64,000 nucleotides of DNA from Synechococcus sp. Cruz-7E5. GTDB lineage: Bacteria > Cyanobacteriota > Cyanobacteriia > PCC-6307 > Cyanobiaceae. The position numbers and the translations under genes are program-made. The notes beneath the pieces are model-generated. The model searched no databases, had not been told where the DNA came from, and saw nothing but the letters and a program-made list of their open reading frames with translations. Location: the NCBI RefSeq assembly GCF_024345995.1, contig NZ_JAGQCE010000003.1, positions 48,759 through 112,758 on the forward strand. Reading direction: 5' to 3'. Of the stretch, positions 28,581 through 38,199 are shown one piece after another. Within the stretch, counting starts at the first letter, position 1; the number at the start of each line of letters is the position of its first letter.

Positions 28581-29897
28581 GTGATCAACAACCTGTGTCA
28601 CCCTGTGCTGCGGTCTGGAAACCCTGCGTACAGTCAAAACGGCTGTACTGGATTCGTTTCTTTGAGGGTCCGACCCGCACGTCCAGATGCCGCCCGTCGC
28701 GGCATACCCCACGCCCATCGCCAGCTGCTGCGGCGGGGCCAATCTCAAGGGGGTCTGGCGATCGTTCTGATCGGACTGTCATTGACCGGGGTGGGAGCGA
28801 CCCTGTTGGGGTGCCAGCCGAAACCAAGCGAACCGCCCCCCGTCGCCGCTGCTCGGCGCGTGTCCGCCCTGGGGCGCATCGAGCCGGAAACCAAGATCCG
28901 AAAGGTGGCTGTGTCGAGCTCTCTGAGCGGCGACCGCATCGAAGAGATCCTGGTGCAGGAGGACACCTGGGTGACGCGGGGAACACCCCTGGCCCGGCTG
29001 AACAGCTATGGCACCCTCAAGGCGTCCTACGACGAGGCCAACGAGAATGTGGCCGTGGCCCAGAGCAAGCTGGCCCAGGTGAGGGCCGGTGCCAAGCAGG
29101 GGGAGATCCGCGCGCAGGAGTTCAACGTGCAGAGCCTGGAGCGCAAACTGGCCGCCCAGAAGCTCGCCCAGGACCAGGCTGTCAATGCCGCCCGCGCCAA
29201 GGCCACCGAGGCACGGGTTGAACAGCAGCGCTATGACGGCCTGTACGCCAATGGGGGCGTATCCGCGCTCGAACGGGACCGCTACCGCACCCGCGCCGAG
29301 ACCAGTGCTGCCGATCTGGCCAAGGCGATCGAAACCCGCGACGGCACCCTGCTCACCCTTCGCTCCGACATCGAGAGCGCCAGGCAGACCCTGGAGCAGA
29401 TCAAGGAAGTGCGCCCCGAAGACATCACCACCGCCAACAATGAATTGCGCAAAGCGGTAGCCGCCCGCGACCGTGCCCGCCAGGAATTCGAGTTCGCCAC
29501 GGTGCGGGCACCCCAGAACGGACGCATCCTCAAGATCATCGCCAGGCCTGGCGACAAGGTGAGCGACGAGGGCATCCTCGAGATGGCCGACACCAGCCGC
29601 ATGGTCGTCACGGCAGAGGTCTATCAGACCGACATGCGCATGATCGGCATGGGCCAGGGCGCCACCATCACCGCCGATGGCATCGAGGGCAGCCTCAAGG
29701 GCAAGGTGTACAAGGTGATTCCCCAGGTGCAGAAGCAGACCATCTTCGCCGGGGAGCCCGGTGAGAATCAGGACCAGCGGGTGTTCGAGGTGAAGCTGCA
29801 GCTCCAGCTCAATGAATCAGAGCAGAAACGGATCGGCTACGCCTCCAATCTCCAGGTGAACGTGGTGTTCGACCCCAAGCCGGCGCCGGCACCATGA
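28581..29897 (+). CDS. devB: DevB-type membrane fusion protein of an ABC exporter
   Basis: This periplasmic adaptor links an ABC exporter in the inner membrane to an outer-membrane TolC-like channel. A hydrophobic N-terminal segment (GLAIVLIGLSLTGVG) ends at a lipobox-like LLGC. LGRIEPE then marks the DevB family, followed by a long coiled coil (residues about 150-300) and beta-barrel segments (VRAPQNGRILKI). The GTG at 28581 is the longest start, but it puts the lipobox Cys at residue 78; a TTG at 28662 would give a more normal signal length. It overlaps devC by four bases (ATGA). Confidence 0.83.
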   Translation: MINNLCHPVLRSGNPAYSQNGCTGFVSLRVRPARPDAARRGIPHAHRQLLRRGQSQGGLAIVLIGLSLTGVGATLLGCQPKPSEPPPVAAARRVSALGRIEPETKIRKVAVSSSLSGDRIEEILVQEDTWVTRGTPLARLNSYGTLKASYDEANENVAVAQSKLAQVRAGAKQGEIRAQEFNVQSLERKLAAQKLAQDQAVNAARAKATEARVEQQRYDGLYANGGVSALERDRYRTRAETSAADLAKAIETRDGTLLTLRSDIESARQTLEQIKEVRPEDITTANNELRKAVAARDRARQEFEFATVRAPQNGRILKIIARPGDKVSDEGILEMADTSRMVVTAEVYQTDMRMIGMGQGATITADGIEGSLKGKVYKVIPQVQKQTIFAGEPGENQDQRVFEVKLQLQLNESEQKRIGYASNLQVNVVFDPKPAPAP

Positions 29898-31069
29898 TCA
29901 GCCCCCTGCGCAAGCTGCTGAAACGCACCCCGGTGGCCTGGCTGCAGGTCACCAACAACCCTGTGAAGATGATGATCGCCCTGGCGGGTGTGAGCTTCTC
30001 CAACCTGCTGATGTTCTTTCAGCTGGGGTTGATGGACAGCCTTTACAACAGCCAGCGCAAACCCATCGACCGCCTCCGCGCCGATCTGGTGATGGTCAGT
30101 GAGGGCTACAGCAACCTCGGATCCCTGCAGGACTTCCAGCGCAGCCGGCTCTACCAGGCCCTCGGGGTTGAAGGGGTGGAGAGCATCTCGCCGCTGCGCA
30201 TCTCGCGCGGCACCTGGATCACCCCCGCCACCCGACAGTCGTACGACATCTACACCTTTGGCGTGGATCTCGCCAAGCCATCCCTAGCCTTTCCCGAACT
30301 CGAGAACGATCCTTTCCGTCTGCAGCCACTGCGCAACGCGCTCTTCGATCGCAACTCCAAGAAGCAGTACGGCGATGTCGCCGGCATCGTGAAGCGCGAT
30401 GGCGTCTATCCACTGGAGATCAACGGCAAATCGATCCGAATCGTCGACACCTTCTCGATGGGGGCCACCTTCGCAGCCGAGGCCAATCTGATCGTCAGCG
30501 AAAACAGCTTCCTCTACATGTTCCCCAAGGCGGATCGCCGCATGATCCAACTGGGTCTGATCCGGCTGCGGCCCGGCAGCTCCGCCACCGCTGTGCAGGC
30601 AGCCCTGCAGCCATTGATGACGAAAGAAGTGAAGGTGCTCACCCGCAATGAACTTGCCGAGCTGGAGGTGAACTACTGGAAACGCAACTCCTCGGTGGGA
30701 TTCATCTTCTCCCTCGGCGTTCTTGTGGGCTTCGTGGTGGGCAGCATCATCGTATACCAGATTCTCTTCGGTGATGTGATGAATAATCTGCCCCAGTACG
30801 CCACACTGAAGGCGATGGGCTACACCGACTCCTTCGTGATCAGCGTGGTGATCCAGCAATCGGCCATTCTGGCGGTGATCGGCTTCGTGCCGGGTGTGAT
30901 CATCTCCATGGGTCTTTACAGCCTGCTGGCCAACGTCACCAAGCTCACAGTGTTCATGACCCTGAACCGGGCCCTGCAGGTGTTGATCCTCACCTTCGTG
31001 ATGTGCGTGGGATCGGGCGCCATGGCCACCCGCAAACTTGTGGAACTCGATCCGGCCGATGTCTTCTGA
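29894..31069 (+). CDS. devC: DevC-type ABC exporter permease
   Basis: DevC is the MacB/FtsX-like permease of the DevBCA exporter. The 391-residue protein has an N-terminal membrane segment (KMMIALAGVSFSNLLMFFQLG), a large periplasmic domain, and three C-terminal membrane helices (IFSLGVLVGFVVGSIIVYQIL and the two that follow), the MacB-type layout. It overlaps devB and devA at its two ends, so the three are one operon. In heterocystous species DevBCA exports envelope glycolipid; in unicellular species the cargo is not settled. Confidence 0.9.
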   Translation: MISPLRKLLKRTPVAWLQVTNNPVKMMIALAGVSFSNLLMFFQLGLMDSLYNSQRKPIDRLRADLVMVSEGYSNLGSLQDFQRSRLYQALGVEGVESISPLRISRGTWITPATRQSYDIYTFGVDLAKPSLAFPELENDPFRLQPLRNALFDRNSKKQYGDVAGIVKRDGVYPLEINGKSIRIVDTFSMGATFAAEANLIVSENSFLYMFPKADRRMIQLGLIRLRPGSSATAVQAALQPLMTKEVKVLTRNELAELEVNYWKRNSSVGFIFSLGVLVGFVVGSIIVYQILFGDVMNNLPQYATLKAMGYTDSFVISVVIQQSAILAVIGFVPGVIISMGLYSLLANVTKLTVFMTLNRALQVLILTFVMCVGSGAMATRKLVELDPADVF

Positions 31070-31847
31070 ATCCGAATCTGTGCCACCTGGTGAATCTCTG
31101 ACCGCCGCTGAATCCTTGCCGACCGGCGAACCCGTGATCTCCTTGAATCACGTGAACCACTGGTTCGGCAGCGGCGAAAACCGCAAGCATGCCCTCAAGG
31201 ACATCACTCTCGACATCCAGCCAGGCGAGATTGTGATCTGCACAGGACCCTCCGGCTCCGGCAAGACCACCCTGCTCACCATGCTCGGGGGATTGCGGGC
31301 ATGCCAGGACGGCAGCCTGAAGATCCTCGGCAAGGAACTCCATGGAGCCGGCAAGGAGGTACTGGCGAAGCTGCGCCTCAACGTGGGCTTCATCTTCCAG
31401 GCCCACAACCTGATGATGTTCCTCAACGCCAGGAAGAACGTGCGCCTCGCCCTGGAACTGCACAATCAGTACTACGAGCAAGACATGGACAAGCTGGCAG
31501 CAGAAATGCTTGAGAAAGTGGGTCTCGGAGATCGCGAAGACTACTTCCCTGCCAATCTCTCCGGCGGCCAGAGGCAGCGGGTGGCGATTGCCCGGGCCAT
31601 GGTGGCGCAACCGAAGATCCTGCTCGGCGATGAACCCACCGCCGCTCTCGACAAGGAATCAGGCCGCAATGTGGTGAACCTGATGCGCGAGATGGCAACC
31701 AATCACAAAACCACGATCATCATGGTGACCCACGACAACAAGATTCTCGATGTGGCCGATCGGATCATCATTGTGGATGATGGTGCCCTGGCCAGCAAGG
31801 AGGCCGAAGCGGCCTTCGTGGGCAGGATGAGGGAGACCGGCAGCTGA
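31059..31847 (+). CDS. devA: DevA-type ABC exporter ATP-binding protein
   Basis: DevA is the ATPase of the DevBCA exporter. The ATG at 31059 lies 11 bases inside the end of devC and gives 262 residues. Walker A is GPSGSGKTT, the ABC signature is LSGGQRQRVAIARA, Walker B is ILLGDEPTAALD, and the H-loop lies in VTHDNK. The N-terminal 25 residues are acidic and non-conserved. Third gene of the operon; aroC follows 66 bases later and may be read from the same transcript. Confidence 0.92.
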   Translation: MSSESESVPPGESLTAAESLPTGEPVISLNHVNHWFGSGENRKHALKDITLDIQPGEIVICTGPSGSGKTTLLTMLGGLRACQDGSLKILGKELHGAGKEVLAKLRLNVGFIFQAHNLMMFLNARKNVRLALELHNQYYEQDMDKLAAEMLEKVGLGDREDYFPANLSGGQRQRVAIARAMVAQPKILLGDEPTAALDKESGRNVVNLMREMATNHKTTIIMVTHDNKILDVADRIIIVDDGALASKEAEAAFVGRMRETGS

Positions 31848-31913
31848 GGACGACACACCGCGGCGGTCGAACCAGCAGGACCGCAGTCGGAGCGTTTCAG
31901 TAGGCTCCAGCCC

Positions 31914-33002
31914 ATGGGCAGCAGCTTCGGACACCTCTTTCGGATCACCACCTTCGGGGAGTCCCACGGCGGTGGTGTCGGTGTGATCGTCGATGGCTGT
32001 CCGCCACGGCTGGCGCTCGATCTTGAAGCCATTCAGGCGGAGCTCGACCGCAGGAAGCCTGGTCAGAGCAAGATCACCACCCCCCGCAAGGAAGACGATC
32101 GCGTCGAGATCCTAAGCGGCCTGCTGGATGGGGTCACCCTGGGCACGCCGATCGCGATGGTGGTGCGCAACAGGGACCAGCGCCCCGGCGACTACAGCGA
32201 GATGGCGGTCGCCTTTCGGCCCTCCCACGCCGATGCCACCTACCAGGCGAAATACGGCATCCAGGCCCTAAGTGGCGGCGGCCGGGCCTCGGCGCGGGAA
32301 ACGATCGGCCGGGTGGCGGCCGGTGCCATCGCCAAGCAACTGCTCGCCCGCGCCCATGGCACCGAGGTGATCGCCTGGGTGAAGCGGATCCACACGATCG
32401 AGGCCACGATCGATCCAGCCGCTGTCACCCTCGACGACGTGGAGGCCAACATCGTGCGCTGCCCCGATGCCGCCTCCGCGGAGCGGATGATCGAGCGCAT
32501 CGAGGCGATCGGCCGCGAGGGTGATTCCTGCGGCGGCGTGATCGAGTGCGTGGTGCGCCAGGCGCCGGTGGGGCTGGGCATGCCGGTCTTCGACAAGCTG
32601 GAAGCCGACCTGGCCAAGGCGGTGATGTCGCTGCCGGCCACCAAGGGCTTCGAGATCGGCTCGGGCTTCGCCGGCAGCCTGCAGCGGGGCAGTGAGCACA
32701 ACGACCCCTTCATCGCCACCGGCGACGGCAGCCTGCGCACCGCCACCAATAACTCCGGCGGCATCCAGGGGGGCATCAGCAACGGCGAGGACATCGTGCT
32801 GCGGGTGGCCTTCAAGCCCACCGCCACGATCCGCAAGGCCCAGCAGACGGTGACCTCCAGCGGCGAAGCCACGGTGCTGGAGGCCAAGGGCCGCCACGAC
32901 CCCTGCGTGCTGCCCCGGGCGGTGCCGATGGTGGAAGCGATGGTGGCCCTGGTGCTGGCCGACCACCTGCTGCGTCAGCAGGCTCAGTGCAGCCTCTGGT
33001 GA
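31914..33002 (+). CDS. aroC: Chorismate synthase
   Basis: AroC removes phosphate from EPSP to give chorismate, the last shikimate-pathway step, and needs reduced FMN. The 362-residue protein starts [19 protein letters not shown] and keeps the family signatures [20 protein letters not shown] and [21 protein letters not shown]. Complete, with a normal length. The 3' end overlaps the convergent eda gene by 19 bases. Confidence 0.96.
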   Translation: MGSSFGHLFRITTFGESHGGGVGVIVDGCPPRLALDLEAIQAELDRRKPGQSKITTPRKEDDRVEILSGLLDGVTLGTPIAMVVRNRDQRPGDYSEMAVAFRPSHADATYQAKYGIQALSGGGRASARETIGRVAAGAIAKQLLARAHGTEVIAWVKRIHTIEATIDPAAVTLDDVEANIVRCPDAASAERMIERIEAIGREGDSCGGVIECVVRQAPVGLGMPVFDKLEADLAKAVMSLPATKGFEIGSGFAGSLQRGSEHNDPFIATGDGSLRTATNNSGGIQGGISNGEDIVLRVAFKPTATIRKAQQTVTSSGEATVLEAKGRHDPCVLPRAVPMVEAMVALVLADHLLRQQAQCSLW

Positions 33003-33661
33003 AGGGCTGAGGGGTAGGTCGCCACCCAGCCGGCCAGGCGCGGATCCAAGCGGGGGCAGGCTCCCGCCTCGCTGATCGGCTCGAACAGCGTGGAGCCCAG
33101 GGCCAGTGCATCCACACCTCCATGGAGCCAGCCGCTGAGGTCAGCGACCCCCAGTCCACCCGCGGCGATGCAGAAGGGCAAGGGAGCCAAAGCACCGGAG
33201 AGCGAGGCCCAGTAACCAGGCCCCAGGGTCTTGGCCGGGAAGAGTTTCACGGCCATACAGCCCAACTCAACCGCCTGGTGCACCTCCGTGGGGGAGAAGA
33301 CCCCCGGCACCAGGGTGATGCCCAGCTGGTGGGCTCGGCCCAGAAGGCCTGGATCCAGTACGGGCGAGAACGCGAAGCTGAAGCCGGCCTGGTCGGCAGC
33401 CTCCAGGGCCTGGAGCGTTCGCACAGAAGCCGCCCCGAAACGGATGGCGGGGAAGCGTTGGGCCAGCTCACGGCAGTCGTGGCTCCAGCAGGGCCATGGG
33501 CTCCAGGCGATCTCCACATGGCGAATCCCGGCCGCGCTCAGCATGGCGATCCGGGAAGCGGCATCAAGGGGACGGACCGGGCGCACTACCGCAAGCAGCG
33601 GCAGTGCCCGGAGTTCGGCCAGCAGCGACCTGGACTCAGACGTATTCCGCGACCCGCACAT
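32984..33661 (-). CDS. eda: KDPG/KHG aldolase
   Basis: The enzyme splits 2-keto-3-deoxy-6-phosphogluconate into pyruvate and glyceraldehyde-3-phosphate, the second half of the Entner-Doudoroff route. In the 225-residue protein the Schiff-base lysine is Lys139 in [12 protein letters not shown] and the general base is Glu50 in HVEIAWS. GAASV and [11 protein letters not shown] are also characteristic. It overlaps the end of ftsH by 26 bases, so it is probably expressed from the ftsH transcript. No edd gene lies in the window, so pathway use is inferred. Confidence 0.87.
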   Translation of the reverse strand: MCGSRNTSESRSLLAELRALPLLAVVRPVRPLDAASRIAMLSAAGIRHVEIAWSPWPCWSHDCRELAQRFPAIRFGAASVRTLQALEAADQAGFSFAFSPVLDPGLLGRAHQLGITLVPGVFSPTEVHQAVELGCMAVKLFPAKTLGPGYWASLSGALAPLPFCIAAGGLGVADLSGWLHGGVDALALGSTLFEPISEAGACPRLDPRLAGWVATYPSALHQRLH

Positions 33662-35480
33662 CGCTGCGGATCAGAAGTTCCTGAAGCTCCTCGGCGTCGA
33701 CGGTTTCCTTCTCCACCAGCATCTCGGCCAGTTCATCGAGAACCGAGCGGTTATCGATAAGCACACGCTTGGCACGGCGGTAGGCCTCAGCGACCAGCAG
33801 CCCTACCTCCTCATCGATGGTGGCGGCGGTGTCTTCGGAGAAGTCGCGCTCGGCTGCGATGTCGCGGCCGAGGAACATGCCCCCCTGGGCGCGACCAAGG
33901 GCCACAGGGCCCAGCTTGTCGCTCATGCCGAAACGGGTGACCATCTGGCGGGCGACACGGGCCACCTGCTGCAGGTCGTTGGAGGCTCCGGTGGTCACCT
34001 CGTCTTCGCCGTAGACAATCTCCTCAGCCACGCGGCCACCGAGGGCGACAGCCATCTGGTTCTGCAGGTATGCGCGGGAATAGAGGCCAGACTCCATCCG
34101 CTCTTCGCTGGGGGTGAAGAAGGTGAGACCACCGGCCTGGCCGCGGGGAATGATGCTGATCTTCTGGACGGGGTCGTAGTCGGGCATGAGGGCTCCCACC
34201 AGGGCATGGCCCGATTCGTGATAAGCCACCAGCCGCTTGCGCTTCTCGCTCATCACCCGGTCTTTCTTCTCAGGACCGGCCATCACGCGCTCGATGGCGT
34301 CATTGACCTCATCCATCGAGACCTCGGTGAGCTGACGGCGGGCCGCCAGGATCGCCGCCTCATTGAGCAGGTTGGCCAGATCGGCTCCGGTGAAACCGGG
34401 GGTGCGACGCGCCACCTTGTCGAGATCTACGTCCTTGGCCAGGGTCTTGCCGCGGGCATGGACTCCCAGGATCTGGAAACGGCCGGCGTAGTCCGGACGG
34501 TCGACCACCACCTGGCGATCGAAACGACCCGGCCGCATCAGGGCCGAATCCAGCACGTCTGGGCGGTTGGTGGCAGCCACGATGATCACGCCGGTGTTGC
34601 CCTCGAAGCCGTCCATTTCGGTGAGCAGCTGGTTGAGGGTCTGCTCCCGTTCGTCGTTACCGCCGCCGAGGCCGGCGCCACGCTGACGCCCCACCGCGTC
34701 GATCTCGTCGATGAAGACGATGCAGGGAGCGCTCTTCTTGGCTTGCTCGAACAGGTCACGCACGCGGCTGGCGCCCACACCCACGAACATCTCCACGAAC
34801 TCAGAACCGGCGATCGAGAAGAACGGCACGCCTGCTTCACCGGCGACCGCTTTGGCAAGCAGGGTCTTGCCGGTGCCGGGAGGGCCCACCAGGAGCACAC
34901 CTTTGGGAATCTTGGCGCCCACCGCCGTGAAGCGATCGGGATTCTTGAGGAAGTCGACCACTTCGGTGAGCTCGAGCTTGGCGCCTTCAATGCCGGCAAC
35001 ATCACCGAAGGTGACCTGGGTCTGGGGTTCCATCTGAACCCGTGCCTTGCTCTTGCCGAAGCTCATGGCGGGATTGCCGCCGCCACCCTGGGCGCGCCGC
35101 AACAGGAAGAACAGACCTCCCAGGAGCAGCAGCGGGAAGAGCAAGCTGCCCACGGCCTGCTGCCAGGCGGCGGGTTCACGGTTGGGCTGAACCGCGATGT
35201 CGACGTTGTGGTCAGTGAGCAGCTTGAGCAGGTCCTTGTCAGGGGCGAGGTTGACCACGGCCCGATTGCCGTCGTTCTCAACGACCTGGGCGGTGCCGCG
35301 GTCGGGGGAGATCAGCACGCGGGAGATCTGGTTCTCCTGAACCGCCTCGACGAAATCGCTGTAGCGGAGGCTTCTGGGGGCATTGGCCTGATCAGGGCGC
35401 CCCAGGAAAGCGGACCCCACCGCAATCACCACGATCGCCAGGAGCACATAGAGCCCCGCGTTGCGCCAGCGTTTTTTCAA
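33636..35480 (-). CDS. ftsH: ATP-dependent zinc metalloprotease FtsH
   Basis: FtsH is a membrane-anchored hexameric AAA protease; in cyanobacteria thylakoid forms remove damaged D1 during photosystem II repair. The 614 residues hold two N-terminal membrane helices (residues 8-25 and about 108-126), Walker A GPPGTGKT near 202, Walker [10 protein letters not shown], the second-region-of-homology [19 protein letters not shown], and the zinc motif HESGH near 420. The psbO-sat-ftsH order on one strand suggests the PSII-repair class, though which paralogue it is cannot be decided. A 53-base gap separates it from sat. Confidence 0.95.
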   Translation of the reverse strand: MKKRWRNAGLYVLLAIVVIAVGSAFLGRPDQANAPRSLRYSDFVEAVQENQISRVLISPDRGTAQVVENDGNRAVVNLAPDKDLLKLLTDHNVDIAVQPNREPAAWQQAVGSLLFPLLLLGGLFFLLRRAQGGGGNPAMSFGKSKARVQMEPQTQVTFGDVAGIEGAKLELTEVVDFLKNPDRFTAVGAKIPKGVLLVGPPGTGKTLLAKAVAGEAGVPFFSIAGSEFVEMFVGVGASRVRDLFEQAKKSAPCIVFIDEIDAVGRQRGAGLGGGNDEREQTLNQLLTEMDGFEGNTGVIIVAATNRPDVLDSALMRPGRFDRQVVVDRPDYAGRFQILGVHARGKTLAKDVDLDKVARRTPGFTGADLANLLNEAAILAARRQLTEVSMDEVNDAIERVMAGPEKKDRVMSEKRKRLVAYHESGHALVGALMPDYDPVQKISIIPRGQAGGLTFFTPSEERMESGLYSRAYLQNQMAVALGGRVAEEIVYGEDEVTTGASNDLQQVARVARQMVTRFGMSDKLGPVALGRAQGGMFLGRDIAAERDFSEDTAATIDEEVGLLVAEAYRRAKRVLIDNRSVLDELAEMLVEKETVDAEELQELLIRSDVRVAEYV

Positions 35481-35533
35481 CCTGCGTGCTCCTGAGAGGG
35501 GAAGTAACAGAATGTTAACCGTCGCCGGGACCG

Positions 35534-36706
35534 TCAGGCGGACCGCAGCACCTCCACCACGCTACGGAAGGCGAACCACTCCGGGATCTCCTCACCGCTG
35601 CGCAGCATCTGCCGGAACTGGGTTCCGCTCAATTTCTTTACATGCAGCCCCCTCGCCTCGGCATGCTCCGCCGTCACGTAGCCCTCTTCCTCGGTGTACA
35701 CCAGGTTGAGTGATGGCACAGTTTCCATGCCCAGCTCCGGCGCGTTGTCGCGCGCGAAGTCCTGGGCGTCGTAAGGGCCGTAGAAATCCTCACCGCTCAG
35801 GGAGCTTTTGCAGCCAGCCATGTCGCGGCCGATGATGAAGTGCGTGCAGCCGTAGTTCTTGCGGATGATCATGTGCTGCAGCGCCTCCCGCGGGCCGGCC
35901 ATGTGCATGGCGTAGGGAAGGTACGCCCAGCGGATGCGGGGGTTGGCCACCTCAGCCGCCAGGCGCTCGTAGGTCTGAAAGCGCACCTCACCGGCGATGT
36001 CGTCCTCCTGGGTGGGACCGCAGGTGGGATGCACCAGCACCACTCCCCCCTCGCTCACGTTCGTGGCATGCAGGGCGCGGGTGAACAGCTCGTAATGGGC
36101 CCGGTGGATCGGATTGCGGCACTGGAAGGCCACCACGTCCTCGCCATGGGGCAGATCGGCACGCACCTGGGCCGGGGTGCGGCAGGGGAATACCCGCTGG
36201 GGCAGTTCCAGGCCCTGGAGAGCACCGCCTAGGTAGTAGCGGCCCCGCTCGGTGGCGATCATGCGCACCGCAGGATGCTCCAGAGAGGTGGTGCCGTAGC
36301 AGCCCTTGGCCTCCTTCACCTTGTCGGGCTCCCAGCGGCTCTCCACCGTGAGCACCGCCAGCTCCTGACCCTGGTAGGTGAGCAGCAGGCGCTCGCCCAC
36401 CTGGATCGTGGCGTCAGCGGTGTCGAAGATGATCGGCAGCCCGAACAGGAGCCCCGACGTGGTGCGGTTCCCCTTCACCACCGCCTCGTAGTCCTCCTGG
36501 TGCATGAAGCCCAGCAGGGGCGAGAAGCCACCCACCATCAGCAGCTCCACATCGCAGGCGTTGCGGTGGCTGCACTCCAGCACCCGATCCACGCCCGCCT
36601 TCACCGCCTCACGCTGCTCCGCAGGCACGATCAGATCCACAAGCGAGCCCCCGTGGGGCGGGATCAGACCGGTGCTGGAGCGACCAGAAGGAGCGGCGGT
36701 GGTCAT
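35534..36706 (-). CDS. sat: Sulfate adenylyltransferase (ATP sulfurylase)
   Basis: Sat activates sulfate with ATP to adenylyl sulfate, the entry to assimilatory sulfate reduction. I start at the ATG at 36706 ([20 protein letters not shown]), giving 390 residues; an upstream in-frame start at 36871 would read back through the psbO terminator. The catalytic motifs [12 protein letters not shown] (near residue 195) and GRDMAG are present. Homo-oligomeric single-domain type, with no APS-kinase fusion. Upstream is the psbO terminator, so the promoter should lie at about 36707-36800. Confidence 0.94.
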   Translation of the reverse strand: MTTAAPSGRSSTGLIPPHGGSLVDLIVPAEQREAVKAGVDRVLECSHRNACDVELLMVGGFSPLLGFMHQEDYEAVVKGNRTTSGLLFGLPIIFDTADATIQVGERLLLTYQGQELAVLTVESRWEPDKVKEAKGCYGTTSLEHPAVRMIATERGRYYLGGALQGLELPQRVFPCRTPAQVRADLPHGEDVVAFQCRNPIHRAHYELFTRALHATNVSEGGVVLVHPTCGPTQEDDIAGEVRFQTYERLAAEVANPRIRWAYLPYAMHMAGPREALQHMIIRKNYGCTHFIIGRDMAGCKSSLSGEDFYGPYDAQDFARDNAPELGMETVPSLNLVYTEEEGYVTAEHAEARGLHVKKLSGTQFRQMLRSGEEIPEWFAFRSVVEVLRSA

Positions 36707-36803
36707 GGGGGGCCAGCGGTAGGTGGGGAAATTGTTCCAGACCGGGCGGCAAGAACGTGTGGCCCAGGTGGCGAATACGGTTGCGACTGGGTGGATCTGC
36801 CAC

Positions 36804-36830
36804 AAAAAAAGGCCCCGACTGGGGCCTTTT
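36804..36830 (-). terminator. Rho-independent terminator of psbO
   Basis: GGCCCC and GGGGCC pair around a 4-base loop, flanked by A7 on the left and T4 on the right in plus-strand reading, so on the minus strand the hairpin is followed by seven T residues. It lies about 75 bases after the psbO stop. Confidence 0.85.
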
Positions 36831-36903
36831 GAAGCATCTGCAGCAACGGTGCAAGCGGCAGAGACGAACAACAGCCAGAGGCCTGAGCCTGAGGCGGCTC
36901 GGT

Positions 36904-37722
36904 TCAGACCTTCTCCAGGCGGCCGTAGAGCTGACCTGTGACCTTGACATCGACGACGGCCTTGCTGCCCATGTCGGTGTCGGAAGGCTGGATCGCTGAG
37001 AACACCCCGGCGAACTCACCCGTGGCGCTGTCGACCTTGGTGATCGAAAGGCTCATGGTGCCGGTGCCATCGACGTACTGCTTGACGTTTTCCTTGGTGA
37101 GGTCTTCGTCGTCACCGGCAGGCACCAGACCCACAGCACTGCTGTAGCCGGAGGTGAGGCCACGACCCTTCGGATCGAGGAAGTTGCTGGTGCGGTAGCT
37201 CGGAGTGCGGTAAGAACCCTCGAAATCCGTGCTGGGGCTGATCGAGGCACCAACGGCAGTGGCGATCAGCTTCTTGCTGGAGAAGGTGAAGGGGACTTCC
37301 TCACCACCCGGCATGAGCACGGTGATCGGCTGAAAATCGATGCCGCCAAGCTCCTTGAAGGTGAGCTTGTCGCCGTCGATGCTGAGATCGCCGTAGACCT
37401 GATCGAGGCTGGAGGTGTAACGGGTGAGGATCTTGCCCGCCACGAACTGTGCCTCCTGGCGCTTGTTGGCTGGCTCACCCTTCACGAAAACTTCGCTTGG
37501 GTGGAGGCAGATTTCACGCAGCTGGTAGCTGGCGGACGGATCCAGGGGGATGGAGCCGCGGGCCGAATCGGGAAGGGTCGGGCAGTCGTTGGCTTTGCCG
37601 GTGTTGACGATGTCGTCGTAGGTGACATTGGCCCGTTCAACGGCTGTGGCACCGCCGCTGCACGCTGTGACCAGCGTCAGGCAGAGCGCCAGCACAAGGG
37701 CCAGCAGGGGTCGAAAACGCAT
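36904..37722 (-). CDS. psbO: Photosystem II manganese-stabilising protein PsbO
   Basis: PsbO shields and stabilises the Mn4CaO5 cluster on the lumenal side of photosystem II. The ATG at 37722 gives 272 residues starting MRFRPLLALVLALCLTLVTAC; an ATG five codons earlier is also possible. The family core (TYDDIVNTGKANDCPTL, the second Cys in LREICLHP for the conserved disulfide, and GSYRTPSYRTSNFLDPKGRG) is complete. The signal peptide ends in VTAC (Cys21), a good lipobox, so the protein may be a lipoprotein rather than freely soluble. It is followed by its own terminator. Confidence 0.94.
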   Translation of the reverse strand: MRFRPLLALVLALCLTLVTACSGGATAVERANVTYDDIVNTGKANDCPTLPDSARGSIPLDPSASYQLREICLHPSEVFVKGEPANKRQEAQFVAGKILTRYTSSLDQVYGDLSIDGDKLTFKELGGIDFQPITVLMPGGEEVPFTFSSKKLIATAVGASISPSTDFEGSYRTPSYRTSNFLDPKGRGLTSGYSSAVGLVPAGDDEDLTKENVKQYVDGTGTMSLSITKVDSATGEFAGVFSAIQPSDTDMGSKAVVDVKVTGQLYGRLEKV

Positions 37723-37857
37723 TGGGAGAAGCCGCACAAGCAGGGTGAAACCTTGATGGAGGGTGCGCCAACGGCGATCCTACAGATGAAAAACCCGAGT
37801 CCCGATAGCATGTTGCGGCTCTCAACAACCCGTAGGGCGGGACGCGACACGGCAGTC

Positions 37858-38199
37858 ATGACCGAAGGTTTCAACGAGCCGCCCGAAGCTCAGGATCCCC
37901 TGCTGGCCGCGAGGAGGCTGGCACAGGATCTCCACCGGCTGGCCGAAGGGCTCGAAGGGCAGCCCGAGGCACTGCTGACCCTGCTGCGGGAGCTGGAAAC
38001 CCTGCATCGCTCGATTCAGGACGGCGCCTTCCGCCGCAGCCTGCCGGAGGACCGCCAGCAGCTGTTCGGCCTGCTCAGGAACATGGAGCGCAGCGGCGGC
38101 TGGCCCTACATCCCCCGCCTGCAGCTGCGCACCTTCATGGATCTGCTGCAGCGCGACGACCGGCCAGACCTTCACGAGGAGCCTCCGCTGGCAGCATGA
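37858..38199 (+). CDS. Conserved-looking small helical protein, unknown function
   Basis: The ATG at 37858 opens a 113-residue frame that looks predominantly helical (LLAARRLAQDLHRLAEGL, ALLTLLRELETLHRSIQDGAFRR), with no membrane segment and no motif I recognise. Charge and helix pattern look like real protein rather than a shadow frame. It diverges from psbO with a 135-base gap and overlaps the convergent coaBC by 65 bases. Confidence 0.55.
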   Translation: MTEGFNEPPEAQDPLLAARRLAQDLHRLAEGLEGQPEALLTLLRELETLHRSIQDGAFRRSLPEDRQQLFGLLRNMERSGGWPYIPRLQLRTFMDLLQRDDRPDLHEEPPLAA

